Shown: positions 17,830 to 26,530 of the stretch, one piece after another
Numbering within the stretch: position 1 is the first letter of the stretch
Layout: every line of letters begins with the position of its first letter
Assembly: GCA_900771975.1 (NCBI GenBank)
Contig: CAAGPV010000035.1
Coordinates: 1 to 64,000 of the forward strand
DNA: 64,000 bases
Source of the DNA: an uncultured Prevotella sp.
GTDB lineage: Bacteria; Bacteroidota; Bacteroidia; Bacteroidales; Bacteroidaceae
Reading direction: 5' to 3'
Translations under genes and position numbers: made by a program
The notes under the pieces: generated by a model
Databases searched by the model: none
Seen by the model: the letters and a program-made list of their open reading frames with translations, nothing else
What the model was told of the DNA's origin: nothing

Positions 17830-18555
17830 ATGAAAAAACTGTTTTTAGCTACTTTTTTTCTCTGTATCGCCACGTTGGGGATTCAAGCACAAATTGTGAA
17901 ACCCCATCAGGGGAAAGCAGCCATGAAATCAATTCATAAAGGTGTTAATGAATCTATTAAAACACTAGATCAGAACATACATCCTACAGGAACACATAAC
18001 GTATGGGACGGATATATTTATCCTCGTTTAGGTATCAATTTATCTACGCTTCTCAATATGAGTGGAAATCCCAAAATAAGTTTTAGTGGAGGTGTTGGTA
18101 TTGAAGTCTTTGTTTTACCCCGTTTAGGAATAGATATGGAACTTGACTATTCACATCAGGGTACAGCGGGCGTCTATACAAAGTTTGGAAATACTGTTTC
18201 TGGCCCATACGACTATCGTTTAGATTATTTTTCAACAACATTTTTAGCAAGATGGTATCCAAAAGCAACCATGCCGTTAAGTGTTTATTCGGGAATATCC
18301 TTAAGTAATTGTGTAAATGCGAAATCTGAGCTAAAAAATGGTACAACAACGTCTCTTAAAGATGATCACATTCGCTCTGGTGATTTTTCAATTCCTATAG
18401 GAACAAGCTATGAAGTTGGCCAATGGGCATTTGACCTACGCTATTATGCTTCTTTTTTACATATAGCGAAAAGCGAAAAGGCGAAACGAATCATGGGCAA
18501 TGCCACAAATATGAGAATAGAAGCAACTATAGCATACAAAATATTGTTCTTATAA
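17830..18555 (+). CDS. Outer-membrane beta-barrel protein (PorT-like porin family)
   Basis: 241 aa. Signal peptide MKKLFLATFFLCIATLGIQAQ is followed by a ~35-residue linker, then alternating hydrophobic strands with aromatic ends (YPRLGINLSTLL, ISFSGGVGIEVFVLPRLGIDMELDYS, YRLDYFSTTFLARWYP, MRIEATIAYKILFL). The pattern is that of an 8-stranded OMP_b-brl_2 barrel ending in hydrophobic/aromatic residues. It sits 22 bp before fmt with no terminator between, so partial read-through into the fmt operon is possible. Specific function is unknown. Confidence 0.85.
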   Translation: MKKLFLATFFLCIATLGIQAQIVKPHQGKAAMKSIHKGVNESIKTLDQNIHPTGTHNVWDGYIYPRLGINLSTLLNMSGNPKISFSGGVGIEVFVLPRLGIDMELDYSHQGTAGVYTKFGNTVSGPYDYRLDYFSTTFLARWYPKATMPLSVYSGISLSNCVNAKSELKNGTTTSLKDDHIRSGDFSIPIGTSYEVGQWAFDLRYYASFLHIAKSEKAKRIMGNATNMRIEATIAYKILFL

Positions 18556-18576
18556 ATATAAAATCTGTGTTTTTTC

Positions 18577-19560
18577 ATGAAGAAAGAAGATCTTCGCATA
18601 ATTTTTATGGGGACCCCCGAGTTTGCAGTAGGCACACTCAAACAACTTGTTGAAAACAATTATAATGTTGTTGCTATTGTAACTCAACCCGACAAACCCG
18701 TTGGACGCCATCAAGATCAGCTCCAGCAATCTGCCGTTAAGCAATACGCTCTACAACAAGGAATACCTGTTCTTCAACCAGAAAAAATGAAAGATCCAGT
18801 TTTTATACAACAGTTACAAGCGTATAAAGCTGATTTGCAAGTTGTGGTAGCTTTCCGTATGTTGCCGGAAATCGTTTGGGCTATGCCAAAATTTGGAACT
18901 TTTAATGTTCATGCAGCATTACTCCCGAACTATAGAGGAGCCGCCCCTATCAATTGGGCAATTATAAATGGAGAAACTCAAACAGGTGTTACCACATTCT
19001 TTCTTGACCACAACATTGACACAGGCCGCATTATAATGCAAGAGTCCTATAGCATACCAGATGATGCCGATGTTGAATATGTTTATGACGGATTAATGGC
19101 ACTTGGAGCAAAAATTGCCATAAGAACCATTGATCTTGTTATTGCCGGTAATGGCCATGTTACTTCAATTTCTCAGGAAGAAATCGCCAAAAAGGGAACC
19201 GTCTATCACTCTGCTCCTAAAATATTTAAAGACACTTGCCAAATAAATTGGAATCAAACAGCAAAACAAATTTACGACTTTATCAGAGGCTTAAGTCCTT
19301 ATCCCGGAGCTTGGACTTTTATAAAGAAAGGAACAAATTCTCCTTTAGTAATGAAAGTTTTTAAATCACGTAAAACTCTCCGCCCGTCCAACAAACCTGT
19401 TGGTTCTTTTGTGACAGAAAACGGAAAGTTGTTTGTTTGTTGCAAAGATTATCAAATAGAACTGACATTTATTCAACTTTCTGGGAAGAAAAGGATGAAA
19501 GCTCAAGATTTTCTTAATGGCTTTCATAATATTGAAGAGTTTACTTGTCTTTCAAAATAA
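18577..19560 (+). CDS. fmt: Methionyl-tRNA formyltransferase
   Basis: Transfers a formyl group from 10-formyl-THF to Met-tRNA(fMet). 327 aa. N-terminal motif RIIFMGTPEFAV. The family's catalytic SLLP is here ALLPNYRGAAPINWAI, with HAALLP. The Asp equivalent lies in FLDHNIDTGRIIMQE. The C-terminal OB-like domain covers about 210-320. It precedes five co-directional genes with small gaps (DUF4199, glycosyltransferase, DUF6452, DUF6048, apbE). Another folate enzyme (28154) lies 9 kb downstream. Confidence 0.97.
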   Translation: MKKEDLRIIFMGTPEFAVGTLKQLVENNYNVVAIVTQPDKPVGRHQDQLQQSAVKQYALQQGIPVLQPEKMKDPVFIQQLQAYKADLQVVVAFRMLPEIVWAMPKFGTFNVHAALLPNYRGAAPINWAIINGETQTGVTTFFLDHNIDTGRIIMQESYSIPDDADVEYVYDGLMALGAKIAIRTIDLVIAGNGHVTSISQEEIAKKGTVYHSAPKIFKDTCQINWNQTAKQIYDFIRGLSPYPGAWTFIKKGTNSPLVMKVFKSRKTLRPSNKPVGSFVTENGKLFVCCKDYQIELTFIQLSGKKRMKAQDFLNGFHNIEEFTCLSK

Positions 19561-19572
19561 GAAACATAAAGT

Positions 19573-20097
19573 ATGAAATATGAAGAATTTCGGCAACTAA
19601 GTATTTATAGCCGATATGACGGCATCTATTTGGGGATATTATGGATTGTTAGCTTTTCGTGCTTGATTGGATCGAGCATGATTGGAGTTTTAGGGTTGAT
19701 AAGTGAAATTATGATTATATCCACTCCTTTCTTTGTCTATTATAAACTACGGAAATACAGAAATATCGGATTGGGGGGATATATCTCATACGGAAGAGCT
19801 TTTTCATATTGCCTACGCTTGTTTTTCAATGCTTCAATAGTTTTGGGTATAGCCCAATGGGGGTATATGCGCTTTTTAGACGGAGGACATTTTACCAAAA
19901 TGTTGCGACCATTAATAGACACTCCTGAATCGAGTAATATGTTAAAACAAATTGGAATGACACCTGAGCAATATCTTCAAAGCCTTGATCAGATTTCTCC
20001 TCTTAGTTTTTCATCATCCTGTTTTATAATGAATATAATAATAGGTGGTTTTCTTAGCTTTATCATTTCGATTATTGCAACAAAAGTCAAACAATAA
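19573..20097 (+). CDS. DUF4199 membrane protein
   Basis: 174 aa with four membrane segments at about 20-38, 41-58, 78-100 and 150-170. The pattern is that of DUF4199, a Bacteroidetes family of unknown function: SYGRAFSYCLRLFFNASIV in the centre and a large loop before the last helix. In many Bacteroidetes this gene lies directly before a glycosyltransferase-2 gene of the dolichol-P-mannose-synthase type, as it does here (29-bp gap). A role in the same envelope lipid or glycan step is inferred. Confidence 0.87.
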   Translation: MKYEEFRQLSIYSRYDGIYLGILWIVSFSCLIGSSMIGVLGLISEIMIISTPFFVYYKLRKYRNIGLGGYISYGRAFSYCLRLFFNASIVLGIAQWGYMRFLDGGHFTKMLRPLIDTPESSNMLKQIGMTPEQYLQSLDQISPLSFSSSCFIMNIIIGGFLSFIISIIATKVKQ

Positions 20098-20126
20098 CAG
20101 AACTATTAATTTTTGATAAAACAAAT

Positions 20127-21080
20127 ATGGACATTTCAGTTATAATTCCTCTTTACAATGAAGAAGAATCCCTCCCAGAGTTATATGCTTGGATAGAGCG
20201 AGTAATGAAAGAAAACAATTTCAGTTACGAAGTTGTTTTTGTTAATGACGGATCTACCGATCATTCGTGGGATGTTATTGAAGAACTTCGCAAAAAGTCC
20301 AATAATGTCAAAGGCATAAAGTTTCGTAGAAACTACGGAAAAAGCCCTGCCCTCTACTGTGGCTTTGAGACAGCCGAAGGAGATGTCGTAATAACCATGG
20401 ATGCAGATCTTCAAGATTCACCTGACGAAATTCCGGGACTCTACAAAATGATAAAAGAAGATGGCTACGATTTGGTCAGTGGGTATAAACAAAAACGCTA
20501 CGATCCACTTTCCAAAACCATCCCTACAAAACTATTCAATGCTACAGCACGGAAAATAAGCGGAATACACAACTTACATGATTTCAACTGTGGACTAAAA
20601 GCCTATCGTAAAGAGGTTGTTAAAAATATAGAGGTTTACGGTGAAATGCACCGTTATATTCCCTATCTTGCAAAAAATGCCGGATTTGACAAAATTGGAG
20701 AAAAGGTGGTTCACCATCAGGCACGTAAATACGGAAAATCGAAGTTCGGATTAAACCGTTTCTTTAACGGATACTTGGATTTATTGACATTATGGTTTTT
20801 ATCAAACTTTGGAAAAAAACCTATGCACGTGTTTGGCTTTTTGGGGTCTATCGTCTTTTTTATAGGTTTCCTTTCTTTAATCTTTTTAGGAATAGACAAA
20901 ATCATAGACTTACATGAAGGCGTCTATGGACATCTTGTCGCTCAATCTGCATGGTTCTATATTGCCTTAACGGCAGTACTTTTAGGCACACAACTGTTCC
21001 TTGCCGGATTTATTGGTGATCTTGTCAGTAGACAATCGCCTCGCCGTAACGACTATCAAATAGAGAAAATTCTAAAATGA
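20127..21080 (+). CDS. Glycosyltransferase family 2 (polyprenyl-phosphate sugar transferase type)
   Basis: 317 aa. The GT-A catalytic domain has VIIPLYNEEESLPEL, VFVNDGSTDHSWD, the metal-binding ITMDADLQDSPDE, and FNCGLKAYRKEV. Two C-terminal membrane helices are at about 230-250 and 267-290. This architecture is that of GtrB/DPM1-like enzymes, which transfer a sugar from a nucleotide donor to undecaprenyl phosphate on the cytosolic face. The exact sugar is unknown. The stop overlaps the start of the next gene by 4 bp. Confidence 0.94.
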   Translation: MDISVIIPLYNEEESLPELYAWIERVMKENNFSYEVVFVNDGSTDHSWDVIEELRKKSNNVKGIKFRRNYGKSPALYCGFETAEGDVVITMDADLQDSPDEIPGLYKMIKEDGYDLVSGYKQKRYDPLSKTIPTKLFNATARKISGIHNLHDFNCGLKAYRKEVVKNIEVYGEMHRYIPYLAKNAGFDKIGEKVVHHQARKYGKSKFGLNRFFNGYLDLLTLWFLSNFGKKPMHVFGFLGSIVFFIGFLSLIFLGIDKIIDLHEGVYGHLVAQSAWFYIALTAVLLGTQLFLAGFIGDLVSRQSPRRNDYQIEKILK

Positions 21081-21568
21081 AAAAATTCTCATCCGTCATC
21101 TTATTCTTCGCTATAGTCACGTTGATTATGGGTGGATGTACTTCCCTTGATTGTTCCACCAACAATATTGTTGCATTGAACTTAAAGTTAGCTGGGGAAG
21201 TTGACACACTTAAAGCTGATACTCTAAGTATTTATACGACCCGTATAGATGGAACAGACACATTGCTATTCAACCGTGGTAATAACGTTTCTTCTTTTTC
21301 ACTTCCAATGAGCTATAGTAACAATACTGATGTATATGCTTTCCTACTAAAAGACACATTACAACGAGAATATAAAGACACTTTACTGATTGAAAAAAAT
21401 AGCCAAATCCACATAGAATCGGTTGACTGTTCGCCACAGTACTTCCATCACATAATAGGCGTGCAATATACAAGAAATAGCATCGACTCTATCGTTATAA
21501 ACAATCCAAACGTAAATAATGATGCGACAAAGCAACATCTCCTTATATATTTTAAGCATAACATTTAG
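21077..21568 (+). CDS. DUF6452-like lipoprotein
   Basis: 163 aa. Lipoprotein signal (TLIMGGCTSLDC, Cys at about 21). A beta-rich domain has the repeated pattern of threonine/aspartate strands (LSIYTTRIDGTDTLLFN, SYSNNTDVYAFLLKD) and an Ile/His-rich end. It resembles Bacteroidetes DUF6452 proteins, which I recall as sitting next to DUF6048 genes, as here. It starts within the last codons of the glycosyltransferase gene and overlaps the following gene by 50 bp. This marks a tightly coupled unit. Function unknown. Confidence 0.75.
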   Translation: MKKFSSVILFFAIVTLIMGGCTSLDCSTNNIVALNLKLAGEVDTLKADTLSIYTTRIDGTDTLLFNRGNNVSSFSLPMSYSNNTDVYAFLLKDTLQREYKDTLLIEKNSQIHIESVDCSPQYFHHIIGVQYTRNSIDSIVINNPNVNNDATKQHLLIYFKHNI

Positions 21569-22181
21569 TCTGCTTTCCTTAAACTTATATGGCCAAGAGA
21601 CTAAAAATCAGTCAAAGCGACAAAACAAATTCGAGATAAGTTCAGACATCCTTGGAGTAGTTCAGGAGTTGACGAGTAGTTATGGCCAATATCAAATCAG
21701 TACTCGATATAATATCCATAACAAAAGTTTCCCTATTCTTGAATTTGGGTTAGGTATGTCCGATCACACAGATGGAGGAACCGGATTGCATTATAAAGTA
21801 AAATCTCCTTATGGTCGCATAGGAATTGACTTTAATCTATTAAAAGACAAGCAGAGCCCATACCGTTTCTATTTGGGAGGACGATTCGCTTTCTCATCTT
21901 TCAAATATGATTTTCAATCTCCAGCTATCATAGACCCTACTTGGGGATACATCACGAAAATCGATAATAACGGTATAAAAGGTCAATATATATGGGCCGA
22001 ACTCGTTGCTGGTGTACAAACAAAAATTGCGGGACCCTTTCAAATGGGATGGAATATCAGATATAAAAGACGACTCTATCAAAAGACGGGAGAAACAGGC
22101 GATCCATGGTATGTTCCCGGTTTCGGAAAGCGAGGAGCATCACGCTTAGGTGGAGAGTTCAATATTATATTCGTTTTATAA
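21519..22181 (+). CDS. DUF6048-like outer-membrane protein
   Basis: 220 aa. Signal peptide MMRQSNISLYILSITFSLLSLNLYG, then a beta-barrel-like series of strands (YQISTRYNIHNKSFPILEFGLG, YRFYLGGRFAFSSFKYDF, YIWAELVAGVQTKIAGPF), ending GEFNIIFVL. Matches the look of the DUF6048 family. The start lies 50 bp inside the previous gene in another frame. It is kept because it is the only Met giving a signal peptide. Probably an outer-membrane partner of the lipoprotein encoded just upstream. Confidence 0.78.
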   Translation: MMRQSNISLYILSITFSLLSLNLYGQETKNQSKRQNKFEISSDILGVVQELTSSYGQYQISTRYNIHNKSFPILEFGLGMSDHTDGGTGLHYKVKSPYGRIGIDFNLLKDKQSPYRFYLGGRFAFSSFKYDFQSPAIIDPTWGYITKIDNNGIKGQYIWAELVAGVQTKIAGPFQMGWNIRYKRRLYQKTGETGDPWYVPGFGKRGASRLGGEFNIIFVL

Positions 22182-22185
22182 TAAA

Positions 22186-23256
22186 ATGAGGCACAACAAC
22201 AAAAGAAATCATTTATGGTGGCAACTACCTTTTTTGCTACTGTTGATAATAGGTTCCATTTTTATTATCAGACAAAATTATGCTGCAACCGATAATGGTA
22301 ACGGGCAAGAAATCACAACTTTACAATATCAACATGATGAAGGTTTTATTTTCGGTACCGTATATAGCGTAACCTATCAATATAAGCAAGACCTAAAAAA
22401 AGAAATTGAGGCGGAATTAATGAAGGTAGATGATGCGTTGTCAACCTTCAACAAACATTCTATTATTTCGAAGATTAACAGAAACGACAACGTTCCTGTC
22501 AACGATATGTTTAAGCAAGTATTTATGCTTTCAAAGAACATCTCAGCCGAAACAGACGGAGCCTTCGACATAACAGTTGCGCCCCTTGTCAATGCTTGGG
22601 GATTTGGTTTTAAGGGTAATCGCAACAAACAACCACAAACCGAGAAAATTGATAGCTTGCTAAACATTGTCGGTTTTCAAAAGGTTTCTCTTCAAAACAA
22701 TTATATACAAAAGGCTAATCCACGCATAATGCTAGATTGTTCGGCAATAGCAAAAGGTTATGGGTCAGATTGCATCGCTCGTCTTTTTAAGAAACTCGGA
22801 ATAAAAAACTTTATGATTGAAATAGGAGGAGAAATAGTTACAAAAGGAAAGAATCCTAATAAAATGCCTTGGAAAATTGGAATAACAAAACCTACAGATG
22901 ACTCCTTGGCTAGTAAAAATGATCTTGAAGCGGTTCTTGAAATAACAGATATAGCAATGGCTACTAGCGGTAATTATCGCAACTTTTACTATAAAGGTGG
23001 CAAAAAGTTCGCACATACTATAGACCCAAAAACTGGATATCCTGTACAACACTCACTTTTATCTGCTACTGTACTTGCTACTAATTGTGCCACTGCTGAC
23101 GGTTATGCCACTGCATTTATGGTACTTGGATTAGAAAAAGCGAAATCTGTTTTAAAAAGACATCCAGAGTTGTTGGCTTATTTCATCTATTCGGACGACC
23201 ACGGTCAACTTCAGATTTGGCATTCCCAAGCTTTGGCAAAAAATATCTGTAAATAA
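22186..23256 (+). CDS. apbE: FAD:protein FMN transferase (ApbE family)
   Basis: Attaches FMN to Thr/Ser of periplasmic flavoproteins such as Rnf/Nqr subunits. Start 22186 (356 aa) lies 4 bp after the previous stop. The longer open frame from 22150 would overlap that gene by 32 bp. A single N-terminal membrane segment (about 12-29) acts as anchor or signal. Family motifs: GTVYSVTY, DGAFDITVAPLVNAWGFG, MLDCSAIAKGYGSD, FMIEIGGEI, MATSGNYRNFY, AHTIDPKTGYPV, and CATADGYATAFMVLG holding the Mg2+-site Asp and Thr. Which flavoprotein is its target is not visible in the window. Confidence 0.95.
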   Translation: MRHNNKRNHLWWQLPFLLLLIIGSIFIIRQNYAATDNGNGQEITTLQYQHDEGFIFGTVYSVTYQYKQDLKKEIEAELMKVDDALSTFNKHSIISKINRNDNVPVNDMFKQVFMLSKNISAETDGAFDITVAPLVNAWGFGFKGNRNKQPQTEKIDSLLNIVGFQKVSLQNNYIQKANPRIMLDCSAIAKGYGSDCIARLFKKLGIKNFMIEIGGEIVTKGKNPNKMPWKIGITKPTDDSLASKNDLEAVLEITDIAMATSGNYRNFYYKGGKKFAHTIDPKTGYPVQHSLLSATVLATNCATADGYATAFMVLGLEKAKSVLKRHPELLAYFIYSDDHGQLQIWHSQALAKNICK

Positions 23257-23267
23257 TTGCTATACAG

Positions 23268-23948
23268 ATGAACGGCACTTATGAGAAGTTTCTGACATTG
23301 CCTTTGTTCCAAGGTCTTGGTAAAAACGAATTGATGGAACTTGTAGGACAAACTAGATTTGACTTCTTAAAAGTGGTAAAAGGGACAATAATAGTGAAAG
23401 AACACGAACGGTCTGAGCGGCTTTTCTTCCTGCAAAATGGAATACTTCAACAAGAACATTTCTCGGACAACCACAGCTATTCTTTCAAAGAGTATCTTTC
23501 TGCACCAACAGTTATCGAACCTGAGCGGCTTTTGGGCTTGTATCAGCATTACGCCAATACCTATCAAGCTATGAACGAATGTCATCTGATAGCCATCAAC
23601 AAGCAAGAAGCTCTAAACATTGTCAATAAGTATACCGTGTTTCGTTATAACTTAATGGGATTAATTGCAACTAAAGCACAACGCCTATCAATGCAAGTTT
23701 GGCACAACACTTGTCCTACAACAGAACAACGTCTTATAAGATTTGTAAAACAACATTGCTCTACTCCAACAGGATACAAGATTTTGCATATAAAGATGGC
23801 TACACTTGCGGAAGAGATAAATGATAGTAGGCTATCTGTTTCTCAGGTGCTTAGGCAATGGAAGACAAGTCATTTAGTCGAACTGAAAAGAGGATATATC
23901 ATTATTCCATCCTTTGAAACTCTTTTGCGGTTAAAAGTATATCGATAA
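23268..23948 (+). CDS. Crp/Fnr-family transcriptional regulator
   Basis: 226 aa. Residues 15-120 form the cyclic-nucleotide-binding-like beta roll (LFFLQNGILQQEH, with EPERLLG). The dimer helix is around 125-150. The HTH (about 170-215) contains ATLAEEINDSRLSVSQVLRQW. The phosphate-binding R-S-A motif of true cAMP sensors is not seen. No Cys cluster for FeS exists either, so the effector is unknown. Many Bacteroidetes members of this group act in stress or redox control. 11 bp downstream of apbE, likely same transcript. Confidence 0.9.
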   Translation: MNGTYEKFLTLPLFQGLGKNELMELVGQTRFDFLKVVKGTIIVKEHERSERLFFLQNGILQQEHFSDNHSYSFKEYLSAPTVIEPERLLGLYQHYANTYQAMNECHLIAINKQEALNIVNKYTVFRYNLMGLIATKAQRLSMQVWHNTCPTTEQRLIRFVKQHCSTPTGYKILHIKMATLAEEINDSRLSVSQVLRQWKTSHLVELKRGYIIIPSFETLLRLKVYR

Positions 23949-23970
23949 AAGTTAAAAAGCAATCCTTTCG

Positions 23971-24001
23971 TTTGTGCAATAATTTTTTTAACGTAACTTT
24001 G
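23971..24001 (+). promoter_or_regulatory. Promoter of the dcp operon
   Basis: TTTG (23971-23974), 19-bp spacer, TAACTTTG (23994-24001), 29 bp before the ATG at 24031. Full consensus. Confidence 0.78.
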
Positions 24002-24030
24002 TAAGAGTAAAACAAAAATACATTTTTTGG

Positions 24031-26100
24031 ATGGCAACAACAGATAACAACAATAGAACAAACCCCTTTTTGCAACCTTATGCAACTCCTCATGGTTCTG
24101 TACCATTTGACAATATAAGCATTGAGGATTATGAAGAAGCATTTCTTGAAGGTATTCGTAGGGAAGACGAACAGATTGAAAAAATTATTAACAATCGTGA
24201 AACGCCTACATTCGACAACACGATAGCTTGTGAAGAGGAGAAAAGTAAAAAACATTATTATGATTTGCTCAGCAGAGTATCAACAGTTTTTTTTAATCAG
24301 TTGAGTGCTAATACAAACGACGAGATAGACACATTGGCACAGAAGTTAAGTCCAATTTTAACAAAGCATTCAAATGACATAAGTTTAAATCCTGCGCTTT
24401 TCCAACGTATTAGATATGTTTATCTGCATCATCGCAAACTAACCAATGAAGAAACCATTCTCTTAAACCGCACTTATGACGGAATGGTAAGAAGTGGTGC
24501 ACTGCTTGATGACGAAGGTAAAAATAAATTAAGACAACTATCGGAAAAAACAAGTTTACTTTCTTTGCAGTTTTCACAAAATCTTCTAAAAGAAAGTAAA
24601 GAGTTTGAATTGCACATCAAAGACAAAAAACTGCTTGACGGAATTCCCTGCTCTATTGTTGAAAGTGCAGCTCTAACAGCAAAAGAACAGAATAAAGACG
24701 GTTGGATTTTTACACTTGAAGCCCCAAGTTACGGTCCCTTCATGATGTATTCAACCCAACGAGAATTAAGAAAGCAGTTGTATTTGGCAAAAAACACACT
24801 TTGCTGCCATGAAAATAGTGAAAACAATCTGAATATTTGCAAACAACTCATCAACTTGAGAAGAGAAGTCGCTCAGCTGTTGGGATATAAAACTTATGCA
24901 GATTATGTCATGAAATACAGGATGGCAGGTAATGTCGCCAACGTTTATAAACTACTTGACGATTTAATTTCCAACTATAAACCGACTGCCATAAAAGAGC
25001 AAGAAGAAATCAAGAAATTGGCCCGCGAGATGAATTCTCCCTCCTTTGAGGTCATGCCTTGGGATATTCCTTTTTATGCACACTTGTTAAAGGTTAGGAA
25101 ATATAATCTCGATCCTGAAACACTTCGCCCATATTTCGAAGTCAACAACGTTATTAAAGGAGTATTCGGACTCGCAACACGTCTTTATGGTATTACGTTC
25201 AAGGAAAATAAAGATATTCCCGTCTATCACAAAGATGTCCTTCCTTATGAAGTATTTGACAAAAATGGAGATTATCTTGCTATTCTGTACGTAGATTTCT
25301 ATCCTCGCAAGGGTAAACAAGAAGGTGCGTGGATGACCGAATACCAAGGACAATGGATAGAAAAAGACGGCACAAATGTACGTCCGCATGTTAGCTTGGT
25401 CATGAACCTTAGCAAACCAACGGCAGAGAAACCTGCCCTGCTTCGACTTGGAGAAGTAGAAACTTTTCTACATGAATTCGGACATGCACTCCATGGCATT
25501 TTTGCAAACACACGTTTTGAAAGCCTTTCAGGAACAAATGTTTGGTGGGATTTTGTAGAGTTGCCTTCACAATTTATGGAAAATTTCGCTGTTGAAAAAG
25601 AATTTCTTCAAACGTTTGCATTCCACTATCAGACTGGCGAGCCCATTCCCGAAGAACTGATCGAACGTATCATTCAAAGCAGAAACTTTAATGTTGCAAG
25701 TGCATGTTTAAGACAAGTTAGCTTGGGATTATTGGATATGGCCTATTATACACAAACAGAAGAATTTACAAAAGACATTGTCTCTTTTGAAAAACAAGTC
25801 TGGGAAAAAGCCATTATTGGAAAACAACTACAGAACACCTGCATGACTGTTCAGTTCTCCCATATAATGGCAGGTGGCTATGCAGCAGGCTATTATAGCT
25901 ATAAATGGGCAGAAGTATTAGATGCAGATGCTTTTTCTGTATTCAAAAAAGAAGGAATATTCAATACTAACACGGCCAATCGATTTAGAGACTGTATTCT
26001 CTCCAAAGGAGGAACAGAACACCCAATGACGTTATACAAAAGATTTAGAGGACAGGAACCGACCATTGACGCTTTATTAAAAAGAAATGGCATCAGATAA
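24031..26100 (+). CDS. dcp: M3-family metallopeptidase (peptidyl-dipeptidase Dcp type)
   Basis: Zinc peptidase that removes C-terminal dipeptides from short peptides. 689 aa, typical. Zinc site HEFGH (H481, E482, H485) in FLHEFGHALHG, third ligand E510 in DFVELPSQFMEN. C-terminal substrate-binding region FSHIMAGGYAAGYYSYKWAEVLDADAF, with the Tyr typical of M3A. The start FLQPYATPHGSVPFDNI is characteristic of Dcp/oligopeptidase-A. No signal peptide, so cytosolic. First of four genes with 14-, 14- and 4-bp overlaps, so translation is coupled. Confidence 0.95.
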   Translation: MATTDNNNRTNPFLQPYATPHGSVPFDNISIEDYEEAFLEGIRREDEQIEKIINNRETPTFDNTIACEEEKSKKHYYDLLSRVSTVFFNQLSANTNDEIDTLAQKLSPILTKHSNDISLNPALFQRIRYVYLHHRKLTNEETILLNRTYDGMVRSGALLDDEGKNKLRQLSEKTSLLSLQFSQNLLKESKEFELHIKDKKLLDGIPCSIVESAALTAKEQNKDGWIFTLEAPSYGPFMMYSTQRELRKQLYLAKNTLCCHENSENNLNICKQLINLRREVAQLLGYKTYADYVMKYRMAGNVANVYKLLDDLISNYKPTAIKEQEEIKKLAREMNSPSFEVMPWDIPFYAHLLKVRKYNLDPETLRPYFEVNNVIKGVFGLATRLYGITFKENKDIPVYHKDVLPYEVFDKNGDYLAILYVDFYPRKGKQEGAWMTEYQGQWIEKDGTNVRPHVSLVMNLSKPTAEKPALLRLGEVETFLHEFGHALHGIFANTRFESLSGTNVWWDFVELPSQFMENFAVEKEFLQTFAFHYQTGEPIPEELIERIIQSRNFNVASACLRQVSLGLLDMAYYTQTEEFTKDIVSFEKQVWEKAIIGKQLQNTCMTVQFSHIMAGGYAAGYYSYKWAEVLDADAFSVFKKEGIFNTNTANRFRDCILSKGGTEHPMTLYKRFRGQEPTIDALLKRNGIR

Positions 26101-26530
26101 CAAACAAACAAAACTCGACTACAGATATTTGAGAATGGCCAAAATCTGGGCAGAAAATTCTTATTGCCAACGGCGACAAGTAGGAGCTCTCGTGGTCAAA
26201 AATAAAATGATAATCAGTGATGGATACAACGGAACTCCATCTGGTTTTGAAAATATTTGCGAAGACAATAACAACATTACTAAGCCTTATGTACTACATG
26301 CAGAGGCCAATGCCATAACCAAACTGGCCAGAAGTTCCAACAACAGCGATGGAGCTACACTTTATGTTACAGCTTCTCCTTGTATAGAATGTGCAAAACT
26401 GATAATTCAAGCAGGTATCAAACGGGTTGTCTATGGAGAGGAATACCGGCTGAAAGATGGCATCAACCTGTTGAAACGTGCAAATATCGAAGTTATTTAC
26501 TTGAATACGGATAAATATGGGACAGAATAA
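26087..26530 (+). CDS. dCMP deaminase family protein (ComEB-like)
   Basis: 147 aa. Deaminates dCMP to dUMP, a source for dTMP. Zinc motif HAEANAI and ASPCIECAKLI (His plus two Cys), with YNGTPSGFENICED before it (typical substrate loop). Overlaps dcp by 14 bp and the next gene by 14 bp. Its placement between two proteases is probably historical and not functional. Similar to ComEB of Gram-positives and to Bacteroides dCMP deaminases. Confidence 0.95.
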   Translation: MASDNKQTKLDYRYLRMAKIWAENSYCQRRQVGALVVKNKMIISDGYNGTPSGFENICEDNNNITKPYVLHAEANAITKLARSSNNSDGATLYVTASPCIECAKLIIQAGIKRVVYGEEYRLKDGINLLKRANIEVIYLNTDKYGTE

